Shown here: positions 42,166 through 50,932 of the stretch, one piece after another
Layout of the letters: the number at the start of each line of letters is the position of its first letter
How positions within the stretch are numbered: position 1 is the stretch's first letter
Source: JASHPR01 sp963729365
GTDB taxonomy: Bacteria; Actinomycetota; Actinomycetes; Streptosporangiales; Streptosporangiaceae
Assembly: GCA_963729365.1 (NCBI GenBank)
Contig: CAVSNQ010000017.1
Coordinates: 124,001-188,000, forward strand
DNA: 64,000 nucleotides
Direction of reading: 5' to 3'
Position numbers and translations under genes: made by a program
The notes under the pieces: model-generated
Told to the model about the DNA's origin: nothing
Seen by the model: only the letters and a program-made list of their open reading frames with translations
Databases searched by the model: none

Positions 42166-43104
42166 TCAGTAACCTGTCCGGTCCGGCGCGCCGGCCTCGA
42201 TCCACCGGTACACGCCGCGCACGCCGTCGGCCAGCGGGACGGCGGGCGTCCAGCCCAGGTCGCGCCGGGCCCGCTCCGCGGCCAGGGCGCTGCGCTGCAG
42301 CTCGCCGGGGCGCGCGGCCGCGAACTCCGGGTCGACGCCGCGGCCGGCGGCCTGGCCGATCAGGCCGGCCAGGTCCAGGACGCTGGTCTCGAGCCCGGTG
42401 CCGATGTTCCAGATCCCCGGCCGGCCCTGGTCGGCCGCGGCCAGGAAGGCGGCGACGGCGTCGCCGATGTAGACGTAGTCGCGGGTCTGCGTTCCGTCGC
42501 CGTAGATGACCGGGCGCTCCCCGGCCAGCACCCGGGCGCAGAAGATCGGGATCACCCCGGACTCGCCGGCCGGGTCCTGCCGGGGGCCGTACACGTTGGC
42601 CAGCCGCAGGATCGTGTGCCTGCACTCGTGCAGCCGGTTGTACAGGACGACGTACTGCTCGGCGCAGTACTTGGCGATGCCGTAGGGCGACTCGGGCAGC
42701 GGCAGCACGTCCTCGAGCGACGGGATCGGCGCGTCCCGGCCGTACAGCGCGCCCCCGGTGGAGCAGAGCAGCACGCGCGCGCCGGCCGCGCGCGCCGCCT
42801 CGAGCACGTTCACGGTGCCCACCACGTTGGTCTGCGCATCGTCCGCCGGTGCCGCCACCGAGACGCGGACGTCGATCTGCGCCGCGAGGTGGCAGATCAG
42901 CTCGGGCCTGACCTGCTTGACCAGCGCGGCCAGCGTCCCGGCATCGGTGATGCTCAGCTTGTGCAGCACGACCTGGTCGTCGAGGCGGCCGAACCGGCCC
43001 CGGGACAGATCGTCGACCACCGTCACCTCATCGCCCCTGGCCAGGAGCGCATCGGTCAGGTGTGAGCCGATGAAGCCGGCGCCGCCGGTGACGAGTACGC
43101 GCAT
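42166..43104 (-). CDS. NAD-dependent nucleotide-sugar epimerase/dehydratase
   Basis: A 312-residue extended short-chain dehydrogenase. The NAD-binding GGAGFIGSH is at 7-15; catalytic Tyr141 and Lys145 are in SPYGIAKYCAEQ; the preceding Thr/Ser lies in LLCSTGGALYG. NVYGPRQDP and YIGDAVAAFL are typical of UDP-glucose 4-epimerase-like enzymes. Substrate not determinable. It sits between the metallo-hydrolase and rph in the same direction. Confidence 0.9.
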   Translation of the reverse strand: MRVLVTGGAGFIGSHLTDALLARGDEVTVVDDLSRGRFGRLDDQVVLHKLSITDAGTLAALVKQVRPELICHLAAQIDVRVSVAAPADDAQTNVVGTVNVLEAARAAGARVLLCSTGGALYGRDAPIPSLEDVLPLPESPYGIAKYCAEQYVVLYNRLHECRHTILRLANVYGPRQDPAGESGVIPIFCARVLAGERPVIYGDGTQTRDYVYIGDAVAAFLAAADQGRPGIWNIGTGLETSVLDLAGLIGQAAGRGVDPEFAAARPGELQRSALAAERARRDLGWTPAVPLADGVRGVYRWIEAGAPDRTGY

Positions 43105-43131
43105 GGCAGTGGAGTGTATGCCGCCTGACCG

Positions 43132-43926
43132 CTACTCGAGCGTGAAGCCCAGCCCTGATGCCGCGAGGGAGAGGGGCCCGTCGAAGGCCTGGCCCGCCTC
43201 GTCCAGCGTCCGGCTGGTGTCGTTCCACGGCACCAGGTGGGTGAGCACGAGCTGGCCGGCTCCGGCCCGCGCGGCGTGCTGGCCAGCCTGCCGGCCGGTG
43301 AGATGCAGGTTCTCGGGGAGCGCCGGCGCCCCGGCCCCGGCCGGCTCGACGAATGAGGCCTCGCAGAGCAGGACCTCCGCGTCGCGGGCCAGCCCGATCA
43401 GCGCGTCGGTCGGGCCGGTGTCCGCCGAGTAGGCCAGTGACCGTCCCGCGTGCTCCAGCCGGAAGCCGTACGTCTCCACCGGGTGATTCACGCGCGCGGC
43501 GGTCACCCGCAGCGGACCGATCTCCATGGTTCCCGGCGTGATCGTGATGAAGCCGAACATGTCGGTAATACCACGCCCCTGCCCGCCGCCGCCCCGGGCG
43601 TCCGCGGCGGGATCCGCGACGAGCGCCCGGCCGATCCGTTCCGCCGCCTGGGCCGGCGCGTAGACCGGTATCGGCGGCCTCGGGCCGTCCGGATGGAAGC
43701 TGCGCGCCACCGAGTAGTCACACAGGTCCAGGCAGTGGTCGGCGTGCAGGTGACTGAGGCAGATCGCATCGATCTCGTAGAGGCTGGCATGGCGCTGCAC
43801 AGCGCCGAGTGCCCCGCTGCCGAGGTCGATCAGCAGGCGGAAGCCCTCGGCCTCCACCAGGTAACAGGAGGCTGGGCTTTCTGGCCCGGGGAAGCTTCCC
43901 GAGCAGCCGATGATGGTGAGGCGCAC
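43132..43926 (-). CDS. Metallo-beta-lactamase-fold phosphodiesterase (Rv1339-like)
   Basis: A 264-residue RNase Z-like hydrolase with the metal motif SHLHADH (His59, His61, Asp63, His64), then VNHPVETYGFRLEH and SADTGPTDAL. M. tuberculosis Rv1339, in the same place beside rph (Rv1340) and rdgB, is reported as an atypical class II cAMP phosphodiesterase; synteny suggests the same role here. GTG 43926 is chosen because the fold begins at RLTIIGCSGSFPG; the longer ATG would add an unrelated Ala/Pro stretch. Confidence 0.88.
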   Translation of the reverse strand: MRLTIIGCSGSFPGPESPASCYLVEAEGFRLLIDLGSGALGAVQRHASLYEIDAICLSHLHADHCLDLCDYSVARSFHPDGPRPPIPVYAPAQAAERIGRALVADPAADARGGGGQGRGITDMFGFITITPGTMEIGPLRVTAARVNHPVETYGFRLEHAGRSLAYSADTGPTDALIGLARDAEVLLCEASFVEPAGAGAPALPENLHLTGRQAGQHAARAGAGQLVLTHLVPWNDTSRTLDEAGQAFDGPLSLAASGLGFTLE

Positions 43927-44033
43927 GGTATCCCAGGCTACGCGGGCCGCGGGGGCCGGCGCCCGGGCGCCAGCTACCAATATGGTCTCCCCATGCGGCA
44001 TGATCCCTGCAGGGTGTTACACGGGAGGGTGCC

Positions 44034-45332
44034 ATGGCCGACCAGACGACCGACCAGCCTCTGGCGGCGTCCCGCGCGCTGGCCGAGCCGACCGTGCACG
44101 TGCGACGCGGCTGGATCGGCGGGCTGGGCCTGGCCAGCCTGGGGATGTGGATGGCGTCCTACACACCGCTGCAGGTCCTGCTGCCCACCCAGCTCCAGGA
44201 CATAACGCCACACAACAAGATCGTCGCCCTCGCGGTGGTGTCCGGCGTCGGCGCGATCGCATCCGCCCTGGCCACGCCGGTGGCCGGGGCGCTGTCCGAC
44301 AACACCACGCGCCGCTACGCCCTGGGCCGGATGGCCGGCCGGCGGCACCGCTGGACGATCGGCATGGCGCTGCTCGCCGCCGTGGCCCTGGCGGTGCTGT
44401 CCCAGCAGAAGACGGTCCTCGGCGTGACCTTGCTCTGGGCGGCGTTCAGCGCCTTCCAGAACGGGGAGTACGCGAGCCTGAGCGCCGCCATCCCGGATCA
44501 CGTCCCGGTCCGCCAGCGGGCCACGGTGGCCGGCTGGGTGGGGATGCCCCAGGCCCTCGGCCTGGTGATCGGCACCATCCTGGTCGTGGCCGTGTTCACC
44601 GGGCTGATCAGCGGCTACCTGGTGCTGGCGGTGCTGCTCGTCGTGTTCGCCCTGCCGTTCGTCCTGCTCACGCCCGATTACCCGCTGGAGTCCGAGTACC
44701 GCACCCCGTTCTCGTGGCGGCAGCTGGGACGCTCGTACTGGATCAGCCCGCGCGCCTACCCCGACTTCGCGTGGGCCTGGTTCACTCGCTTCCTCATGTC
44801 GCTGGCGATCGCGATGGGCACCCTGTACCTGCTCTACTTCCTCCGGGACAAGATCCATTACGCCCGCCTGTTCCCCGGCCAGACGGCGGCCGACGGGCTG
44901 CTCATCCTGATCGTGATCTACACGGCCGGCGTGGTGATCACCGCGATCGTCGGCGGGATGATCTCCGACCGGCTCGGCCGCAGGAAGATGATGGTCCTGG
45001 TCTCCGGCATAGTGATCGCCGCGGCCGCGCTGCTGCTCACGTTCGTGGAGACCTGGCCGGCGTCGATCGGCGCCGCGGTCCTGTTCGGCGTCGGCTTCGG
45101 CGCCTACCTCGCCGTCGACCAGGCCCTGATTACCCAGGTGCTGCCCGCGGCCAGGGACCGGGCCAAGGACCTGGGCATTATCAACATCGCCCTGGTCTGC
45201 CCGGCCGCGATCGGAGCGCTGATCGCCGCGCCGCTGGTCTCGCTGGGCGGCTACCCGACGCTGTTCGCGGGCACCGCGGTCGTCGCGTTCCTCGGCTCGG
45301 TGCTGGTCTGGCGGATCAAGAGCGTGCCCTGA
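44034..45332 (+). CDS. MFS transporter
   Basis: A 432-residue protein with 12 predicted membrane helices. Motif A-like loops are GALSDNTTRRYALGRMAGRRHRW (after helix 2) and GGMISDRLGRRKMM (after helix 8). The loop sequence with GRRHRW resembles the sugar/cation symporter (GPH-like) branch of the superfamily. Substrate unknown. It points against its neighbours and occupies, with the thioesterase, the place where M. tuberculosis has murI and a rhomboid gene. Confidence 0.88.
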   Translation: MADQTTDQPLAASRALAEPTVHVRRGWIGGLGLASLGMWMASYTPLQVLLPTQLQDITPHNKIVALAVVSGVGAIASALATPVAGALSDNTTRRYALGRMAGRRHRWTIGMALLAAVALAVLSQQKTVLGVTLLWAAFSAFQNGEYASLSAAIPDHVPVRQRATVAGWVGMPQALGLVIGTILVVAVFTGLISGYLVLAVLLVVFALPFVLLTPDYPLESEYRTPFSWRQLGRSYWISPRAYPDFAWAWFTRFLMSLAIAMGTLYLLYFLRDKIHYARLFPGQTAADGLLILIVIYTAGVVITAIVGGMISDRLGRRKMMVLVSGIVIAAAALLLTFVETWPASIGAAVLFGVGFGAYLAVDQALITQVLPAARDRAKDLGIINIALVCPAAIGALIAAPLVSLGGYPTLFAGTAVVAFLGSVLVWRIKSVP

Positions 45333-45335
45333 CCG

Positions 45336-46199
45336 TCACGCCCGCTCGCGGTCGCGGTTGCCGCGGCTCCGGCCGACCCGCGCGATCTGGCGGCCCTGGG
45401 CGACCAGCCGGTCCGCCGCGTCCCAGACCTCGGCCTCCTCGTCGAACCAGCCGCCGCTGACGTGCCGGCACCGCGCGGCCACCCGCAGCGGGCCGGGCGC
45501 GGGCACGGCCCGCATGTGCCAGGTGAGCTCGACGGTCGGTGCCCAGCCCGTGGCGCCCAGACCGAACACCACCGGCGGCAGCGCGTCCACGGCCACGGCC
45601 AGCAGATAGGCGTCGGGGTCGCGCGGCTCGCGCAGGCTGAAGTATCCGCGCATCTCCGGGAGGCCCGATGGCTCGCCGCGCCGCCAGCCGGTCGTGGCCG
45701 GATCCATGCGCAGGTCCACCTGGGCCGCGTATCCCGCGGTCCCGTCCACGCCGACCGTGCCCCGCCACGGGCCGAGGTTGACGCACTCCTCGATCGGCGG
45801 CAGTTCCGGCGGCTCGCCGGTCCAGGCCAGCTCGCCATTGGCCAGCGGCCCGGCGGGCAGGCTTCCGGTGGTCACGGTCACGTCCAGCACGATCTGCGCG
45901 TCCTGCACCAGCGCGGCGCGGGCCGTCGCCGCGGTCCGGCCCTGCTTCAGCCAGGTCACCTCGACCTCGCCCGGCTCCAGCAGCGGAACCCGCAGGAAAT
46001 GCGCGCTGGTCGCCACCGGATACGGATGCGGCGAGGTGTCCAGCACGGCGCGAAGCAGGGTCGCCACCATCACCCCGCCGTTCACCGCCGGCGGCGTGGC
46101 GTTGCCCGGCGCCACCAGCGCGAACCGTTCGTCGGGCCGGACCTGATAGCGTCCCGGGCCGGTGCGCGTGACCGCCGTCGCCTCGTCAAAAATGCTCAT
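45336..46199 (-). CDS. Acyl-CoA thioesterase (TesB-like, double hotdog)
   Basis: A 287-residue protein with two hotdog-fold halves: an N-terminal NGGVMVATLLRAVLDTSPHPYPVATSAHFLRVPLLEPGEVEV and a C-terminal PPVVFGLGATGWAPTVELTWHMRAVPAPGPLRVAARCRHVSGG with the usual WxxxxELTxH-type Thr and an Asp/Glu further on. Such proteins hydrolyse acyl-CoA. Converges with the MFS gene, 3 nt between stops. Confidence 0.85.
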   Translation of the reverse strand: MSIFDEATAVTRTGPGRYQVRPDERFALVAPGNATPPAVNGGVMVATLLRAVLDTSPHPYPVATSAHFLRVPLLEPGEVEVTWLKQGRTAATARAALVQDAQIVLDVTVTTGSLPAGPLANGELAWTGEPPELPPIEECVNLGPWRGTVGVDGTAGYAAQVDLRMDPATTGWRRGEPSGLPEMRGYFSLREPRDPDAYLLAVAVDALPPVVFGLGATGWAPTVELTWHMRAVPAPGPLRVAARCRHVSGGWFDEEAEVWDAADRLVAQGRQIARVGRSRGNRDRERA

Positions 46200-46239
46200 G
46201 CCCGCGCTCCGGCCGCCCCGGCCGCTCCGGCCGCCGCTG

Positions 46240-47187
46240 CTACGCCCACAGCTGGCCGTCCAGCCGGGCCTCGGCCTCTTCCAGCGTCCCGGTGTAGGCG
46301 CCGGTGGACAGGTACCGCCAGCCCCCGTCGGCGATCACGACGACGACGTCGGCCCGCTGGCCGGCGGCCGCGGCCTTCTCGGCCATGGCCAGGCCGGCGT
46401 GCAGCGTGGCCCCCGACGAGATCCCGGCGAACAGTCCCTCCAGGTCGAGCAGCTCACGGGTCCGGCGCAGCGCGTCGGCCGAGGTCACGGAGAACCGCGA
46501 GGTCAGCACCGACTCGTCGTACAGCTCGGGCACGAATCCCTCGTCGATGTTGCGCAGCCCGTAGACGAGCTCGCCGTAGCGGGGCTCGGCCGCGACGATC
46601 TGCACCCCCGGCACGTGCTCGCGCAGGTAACGCCCGGTGCCCATCAGCGTGCCCGTGGTGCCGAGCCCGGCGACGAAATGCGTGACCGACGGCAGGTCCT
46701 CCAGGATCTCCGGGCCGGTGGTCTCGTAGTGCGCCAGCGAGTTGGCCTCGTTGCCGTACTGGTACAGCATCACCCAGTCGGGATGGTCGGCCGCCAGCTG
46801 CTTGGCCACCCGGACCGCCTCGTTGGACCCGCCCGCCGCCGGGGACGAGATGATCTCGGCGCCGTACATCTCAAGCAGCTGTTTCCGCTCGGCCGAGGTG
46901 TTCTCCGGCATCACGCAGACCAGCCGGTAGCCGCGCAGCTTGGCCACCATGGCCAGCGATATACCGGTGTTCCCCGAGGTCGGCTCCAGCAGCGTGGCCC
47001 CGGGCTTCAACAGCCCGTCTTTCTCGGCCTGCGCCACCATGTAGAACGCCGGGCGGTCCTTCACCGAACCGGTCGGGTTGCGGTCCTCGAGCTTGGCCCA
47101 CAGCCGCGCCGCGGGCCCGGGTGACAGCCGCGGCAGCCCCACCAGCGGGGTCCGGCCCAGCGAGTCGAGCAGCGAGTCGTAGCGCAT
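46240..47187 (-). CDS. cysM: Cysteine synthase CysM (CysO-dependent type)
   Basis: PLP enzyme that adds the sulfide of CysO-thiocarboxylate to O-phosphoserine. It has PLP Lys43 in DRNPTGSVKDRPAFYM, the TSGNTGISLAMVA phosphate loop and GLGTTGTLMGTGRYL. 315 residues. The adjacent cysO and mec identify it as the O-phosphoserine-dependent CysM rather than CysK. Operon order on the minus strand: mec, cysO, cysM. Confidence 0.95.
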   Translation of the reverse strand: MRYDSLLDSLGRTPLVGLPRLSPGPAARLWAKLEDRNPTGSVKDRPAFYMVAQAEKDGLLKPGATLLEPTSGNTGISLAMVAKLRGYRLVCVMPENTSAERKQLLEMYGAEIISSPAAGGSNEAVRVAKQLAADHPDWVMLYQYGNEANSLAHYETTGPEILEDLPSVTHFVAGLGTTGTLMGTGRYLREHVPGVQIVAAEPRYGELVYGLRNIDEGFVPELYDESVLTSRFSVTSADALRRTRELLDLEGLFAGISSGATLHAGLAMAEKAAAAGQRADVVVVIADGGWRYLSTGAYTGTLEEAEARLDGQLWA

Positions 47188-47202
47188 CGATCTGGTGACC
47201 GG

Positions 47203-47481
47203 CTAGCGCGCGCCGCCGGCCACGGCGGGCAGCACGGTCACCGTGTCGCCGTCCTTGACCGGGGCGTCAAGCCCGCCGAGAAACCGCACGTCCTCGTCGT
47301 TCAGGTAGACGTTCACGAACCGGCGAAGGCCGGAATCGTCCACGAGCCGCTCTTGCAGCCCGCTGTAGCGTTCGTTCAGGTCGGCGAACAGGCTGGCCAG
47401 CGTGTCGCCGGAGCCCTCGACCGACTTCTCCCCGCCGGTGTAATTGCGCAGGATGGTCGGGATCCGTACCTCGATGGCCAT
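47203..47481 (-). CDS. cysO: CysO, ubiquitin-like sulfur carrier
   Basis: A 92-residue MoaD/ThiS-fold sulfur carrier of the alternative cysteine pathway. TILRNYTGGEKSVEGSGDTL and FVNVYLNDEDVRFLGGLDAPVKDGDTVTVLPAVAGG match M. tuberculosis CysO closely. Unlike that protein, which ends in Gly-Gly, this one carries two further residues, Ala-Arg. The Gly-Gly must be exposed before adenylation and thiocarboxylation, so the form encoded here is a precursor, presumably trimmed by the Mec protease next door. Confidence 0.94.
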   Translation of the reverse strand: MAIEVRIPTILRNYTGGEKSVEGSGDTLASLFADLNERYSGLQERLVDDSGLRRFVNVYLNDEDVRFLGGLDAPVKDGDTVTVLPAVAGGAR

Positions 47482-47550
47482 GGATAGCGCTCCTGATCAT
47501 GCAGCTGACAGACGGGAATTCCGTGCGGTGCAACCGGTAGCTGGCCCGGA

Positions 47551-47973
47551 TCATTCCGGCGCTGCATCTACCGGATCACGCACCTCCTCCTCGGTGACGA
47601 CTCCGTCGACGATGCGGAACGAGCGGAACTCGACCTCGTCCGGATCGCGCGTGGACACCAGCACATAGTGTGCCCCAGGCTCGCTCGCGTAGGCGATGTC
47701 GGTGCGGGAAGGATAGGCCTCGGTCGCGGTGTGCGAGTGATAGATGACCACCGGCTCCTCGCTGGCGTCGTCCATCTCCCGCCAGACCCGCAGTTGTTCC
47801 ATCGAGTCGAACCGGTAGAAGGTCGGCGAGCGCTCGGCGTTGGTCATCGGGATGAACCGCTCCGGGCGGTCGCTGCCCGCGGGTCCGGCGATCACCCCGC
47901 ACGCCTCGTCCGGGTGGTCGGCCCTGGCGTGGGAGATGATGGCGGCGCGCAGCGCGCCTGGCAACGTCAGCAT
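47551..47973 (-). CDS. mec: Mec, JAMM metalloprotease of the CysO pathway
   Basis: A 140-residue JAB1/MPN+ zinc protease that releases cysteine from the CysO-Cys adduct. Glu23 (HPDEACGVIAG) and the JAMM motif His79-Ser-His81-x7-Ser89-x2-Asp92 (YHSHTATEAYPSRTD) are complete. Start at ATG 47973 (MLTLPGALRAAI); the upstream part of the longer frame is DUF2017 DNA read in the wrong frame. Given the Ala-Arg tail on CysO it may also mature CysO. Confidence 0.94.
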   Translation of the reverse strand: MLTLPGALRAAIISHARADHPDEACGVIAGPAGSDRPERFIPMTNAERSPTFYRFDSMEQLRVWREMDDASEEPVVIYHSHTATEAYPSRTDIAYASEPGAHYVLVSTRDPDEVEFRSFRIVDGVVTEEEVRDPVDAAPE

Positions 47974-47998
47974 GAACGCGAGCGTAGCCGGGGCGCGG

Positions 47999-48676
47999 TC
48001 AGGACAGCGCCTGCACCAGCGTCTCCTGCAGGAACGCCAGCCACTGGTACACCCCGACGTACGCCGAACGAGGATCCTCCGGGCCCATGTCGGCCACCTG
48101 GTCGTCGAAGTCGTCGGTGACGCCGAGCCGTACGCCGAGGGCCAGGCGGACGTCGTTGAGCGCCCGCAGCCAGGCCTGCGCCTCGGTCTCGGACAGCCGG
48201 ATCCGGCCGCCGCCTGGCGGCAGCGTCGCGAGGACGGTCCGCGCCGCGGCGACCTTGCCCGAACGCAACCCTTGCTCGGTGTACCTGCGGAATTCCCCGG
48301 ACGCCTCGGGATCGTCGCGGTAGGCATCGGGCAGCAGACGGGCCAGAACGGGATCGTCCGACAACTCGGCGTCGTCGGTGAACTGGGCCATCGCCGCCAG
48401 GTCGTCCGCGTCGACCGACCCGTCGGTCGGCAGGCCGCCGCCCCGGTAACCGGGCTCCCCGGGCGCGCGGTCGTCAAGCCCGGCCGCGCCTTCGTCTTCC
48501 TCGTCGGTGCCGATGAGCTCCACGACCTGGCCGACCAGATCGCGGATGATGGCCGCCTGGGCCGCGGCGAATCGCGCGGTCGCACCGCCCGATGTTCCGC
48601 GGAACCCCGCCATCAGATCCTCCAGGCTCACGCCCTCGTCCGGTTCCTGCCCGCCGCCCGTATCCTGCCCGGTCAC
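47999..48676 (-). CDS. DUF2017 protein
   Basis: A 225-residue acidic soluble protein. The family signature includes SETEAQAWLRALNDVRLALGVRLGV and a C-terminal YVGVYQWLAFLQETLVQAL. It always sits beside clpS in actinobacteria (Rv1332 in M. tuberculosis); its function is unknown, and a link to the ClpS adaptor is often supposed. I start it at the GTG at 48676 because GTGA overlaps the clpS stop; a longer ATG lies at 48700. Confidence 0.85.
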   Translation of the reverse strand: MTGQDTGGGQEPDEGVSLEDLMAGFRGTSGGATARFAAAQAAIIRDLVGQVVELIGTDEEDEGAAGLDDRAPGEPGYRGGGLPTDGSVDADDLAAMAQFTDDAELSDDPVLARLLPDAYRDDPEASGEFRRYTEQGLRSGKVAAARTVLATLPPGGGRIRLSETEAQAWLRALNDVRLALGVRLGVTDDFDDQVADMGPEDPRSAYVGVYQWLAFLQETLVQALS

Positions 48677-48963
48677 GAATCGTGGCTGATCGTGGCCCAC
48701 AAGCCGTAACCGTGCAGCGTCTCCGCATCGCGCTCCATGGCCTCTCGCGCACCCGCGGAGACCACGGCCTTGCCCTTGTGATGCACGTCCAGCATGAGTT
48801 TCTCTGCTTTCGGCTTCGCGTAGCCGAACACCGTCTGAAATACGTAGGTCACGTACGACATGAGGTTGATCGGGTCATTCCACACGATCGTGACCCATGG
48901 CATATCGGGAACCGCCTGCTCCTCGGTCTCCGGTCGCTGAACCTCAGCGGGCGCCACGCTCAC
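48673..48963 (-). CDS. clpS: ATP-dependent Clp protease adaptor ClpS
   Basis: Delivers N-degron substrates to ClpC/ClpP. 96 residues. The core VTIVWNDPINLMSYVTYVFQTVFGYAKPKAEKLMLDVHHKGKAVV contains the N-end recognition Asn-Asp pair and the His of the HHKG segment. GTG 48963 is the start because GGAGG lies 8 nt upstream. Divergent from the inserted block at 49-53 kb. Confidence 0.95.
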   Translation of the reverse strand: MSVAPAEVQRPETEEQAVPDMPWVTIVWNDPINLMSYVTYVFQTVFGYAKPKAEKLMLDVHHKGKAVVSAGAREAMERDAETLHGYGLWATISHDS

Positions 48964-49002
48964 GGCCGTCACCTCCCTGTGCGTAGGCCTCCAGTCTGCC
49001 AA

Positions 49003-49641
49003 AGACCTAGTGCGCTGGTGACATCGGCGGGGACACGTTCACGACTCGCACCACCAGGGCGGAGCGCGCCGCGCGTTCGGTCCGAGACCTGGCCAGGAGC
49101 GCGCCCGGGCGGACGAGATTACGGCGGGCGGCGCTCGGGCCGGGCAGGGTGCGATGCGTCCGCGGGCCTCTCACATCACCCGGGCTGGCAGCTCCGCCTT
49201 AGCACCCTGCGGCGCACGGCGGGCTGCCGCGGGCGCACCTACGACGCGTCACCGGTGATGACCAATTAGCAGCAGTCATACAAGTTCACTGGGGGCAGCA
49301 CGGTTGTACAAGCAGCCGTGACATTGCGCGTGGGCGCAGTTCTGGTGTTGGTGCTGGTACTAACGGCCGCTGCCGTTAGAAGCGGACCTTCCGCCGTAGC
49401 TGCGGAGAGAATGCCAGGTGCTTTCTTTTGCATAGTTCTTTACTCCTCCACCGGCACACGGTTGGAACGCCGAGTCACCGGTATCCCTGGGCCGTTCACC
49501 CCTAGCAGCTCCGGACTCGTGCCTCTACACTTAAGTACGAGACTCATGGGGAATGGTTCACGTCAGGGCTGACCGGTTAAGCCATTCTTCTGCCATCGAA
49601 GACTGGCCGACATGCGACCGGTCGCCCCGACGCGAAACCTG
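49003..49641. other. Intergenic region, lower-GC insertion edge
   Basis: About 640 bp without a supported gene. From about 49255 on the composition is less GC-rich than the flanks. It holds a perfect hairpin CTAACGGC-CGCT-GCCGTTAG at 49360-49379. A frame at 49318-49572 begins with a hydrophobic, signal-like stretch (VGAVLVLVLVLTAAAV) but its remainder looks non-coding. This may be one boundary of the inserted block. Confidence 0.4.
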
Positions 49642-50805
49642 TTACAGGCCGCCTTTACCGATGCAGAGCTGGTGCGTTGTGTCGTTCCACCCGCCGAAGT
49701 ATGTCCGGTCCGGCGACCCCGAATTGTTGTAGGCACCGCGCACCCCCTGATTGGGGCTGCCGATCCCGAACCACCGGCCGGAAGTGTCTTGCACCGACCA
49801 TGACTGGCACGATTGATTCATATAGGACAGTGGCTGAACGGTGGTCAACCCGCTGGTCTCGCTGCCAATTGCCGAAACGCCGAAGGAACTGGCCCCGCTG
49901 GCGGTAGAAACACCGACGACTCTGCCGTCGATGGTAAGGTCGAACGTGTCGCCGGACACGCGCGATATTCCGTATGTATGCCAAGCGTTATCCGGAGTGA
50001 TGTTGGCGATCACGTGCTCGGTGCCCTGCCGGTCGTCTCCGTCTTCCCAGTACTGGAAGTACGCCTGGCAGCCGCACCCCGGTGCCCCGTTGGGCATGCG
50101 CCATTGCGGAGACTCATACCCGTCCATCAGTCCGATCTCGATCCAGTGATTCGGGTCGCCGAGCCACATTTCACGGGTGATGAACCACGGGCACGTGCCG
50201 TTTGTGCAATCACCATTGTCAACAACTGGCGTCTGGTAAGGTGCCTGCGTCTGGTCCAGCATCGAGAACCACGTGCTCTGGATAGCGGTACTGGCCGCAA
50301 TGAGATCGCTGTGGACGTCCACAGCTCGCGAGTAGCAGTGTTGGTGGGGAGTTACGCATTTCTCTGCACCCGGCCAGTACGCCGGGGTTGCGGGCGCGGG
50401 GGCCGTGGCCGAGGGCACCGTGGGGGTGGGCACCGAGAGGGCGGCGTCGAGGGCCTGCTTCGTGGCCGGGCCGACTATGCCGTCCTGTGGAAGGCCGTTC
50501 GCCTGCTGGAACGCGATGACTGCGGCGTAGGTCTGCGAGCCGAAGGTGCCGTCTACGTCCAGGTCATTGCCCGGGATGGAGTTCAGGTCGGTCTGCAGCT
50601 GAGCCACGCATGCGCCGGTCGGATAGCCGGCGTACAGGATCGGGCAGTCGTCCAGATTTACTGGCGGGAACGATTCAGTCTGGGCGGCGAGCGCCGCATG
50701 CTTGGCCGTTGGGCTCGTGCCGGAGCTGGCCGTGATAACCACCGCGGCCAATGCCAGGCTTCCTGCCGTAAAGGCGGATAGGATGCTGAGTTTTCTTGGT
50801 TGCAT
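49642..50805 (-). CDS. Secreted peptidoglycan-binding protein
   Basis: A 387-residue exported protein: signal peptide (LSILSAFTAGSLALAAVVITAS), a PG_binding_1 domain at about 60-125 (VAQLQTDLN ... LDVDGTFGSQTYAAVIAFQQANGLPQDGIVGPATKQAL), a Pro/Ala/Thr linker, and a C-terminal domain of about 240 residues rich in Trp, Asn and Cys (CVTPHQHCYS, DNGDCTNGTCPWF, GAPGCGCQAYFQYW). The latter has a beta-sandwich feel (HTYGISRVSGDTFDLTIDGRVVG), as in concanavalin/LamG-type folds. It probably binds the cell wall and an unknown ligand. Composition is less GC-rich than neighbouring genes. Confidence 0.82.
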   Translation of the reverse strand: MQPRKLSILSAFTAGSLALAAVVITASSGTSPTAKHAALAAQTESFPPVNLDDCPILYAGYPTGACVAQLQTDLNSIPGNDLDVDGTFGSQTYAAVIAFQQANGLPQDGIVGPATKQALDAALSVPTPTVPSATAPAPATPAYWPGAEKCVTPHQHCYSRAVDVHSDLIAASTAIQSTWFSMLDQTQAPYQTPVVDNGDCTNGTCPWFITREMWLGDPNHWIEIGLMDGYESPQWRMPNGAPGCGCQAYFQYWEDGDDRQGTEHVIANITPDNAWHTYGISRVSGDTFDLTIDGRVVGVSTASGASSFGVSAIGSETSGLTTVQPLSYMNQSCQSWSVQDTSGRWFGIGSPNQGVRGAYNNSGSPDRTYFGGWNDTTHQLCIGKGGL

Positions 50806-50932
50806 GGCTGATTTCCACTCCTAAGATTGAATAGGAACCCGAGGACTCCGGACAGTTCGCATTGATGCCACGATCCTTGACGCGACCGCTGCTGCTCGCT
50901 TTCCCCGTCCCTCTAATGTGCGTGAATTGCCC

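Noticed and set aside
47551..48585. 344-codon frame covering mec and upstream DNA
   Set aside because: Its first 200 codons are DUF2017 DNA in the wrong frame; Mec begins at the ATG at 47973.
49318..49572. Small secreted protein with a signal-like start
   Set aside because: Only the first 20 residues look hydrophobic; the rest has no protein-like pattern, there is no clear ribosome site, and a hairpin lies inside it.
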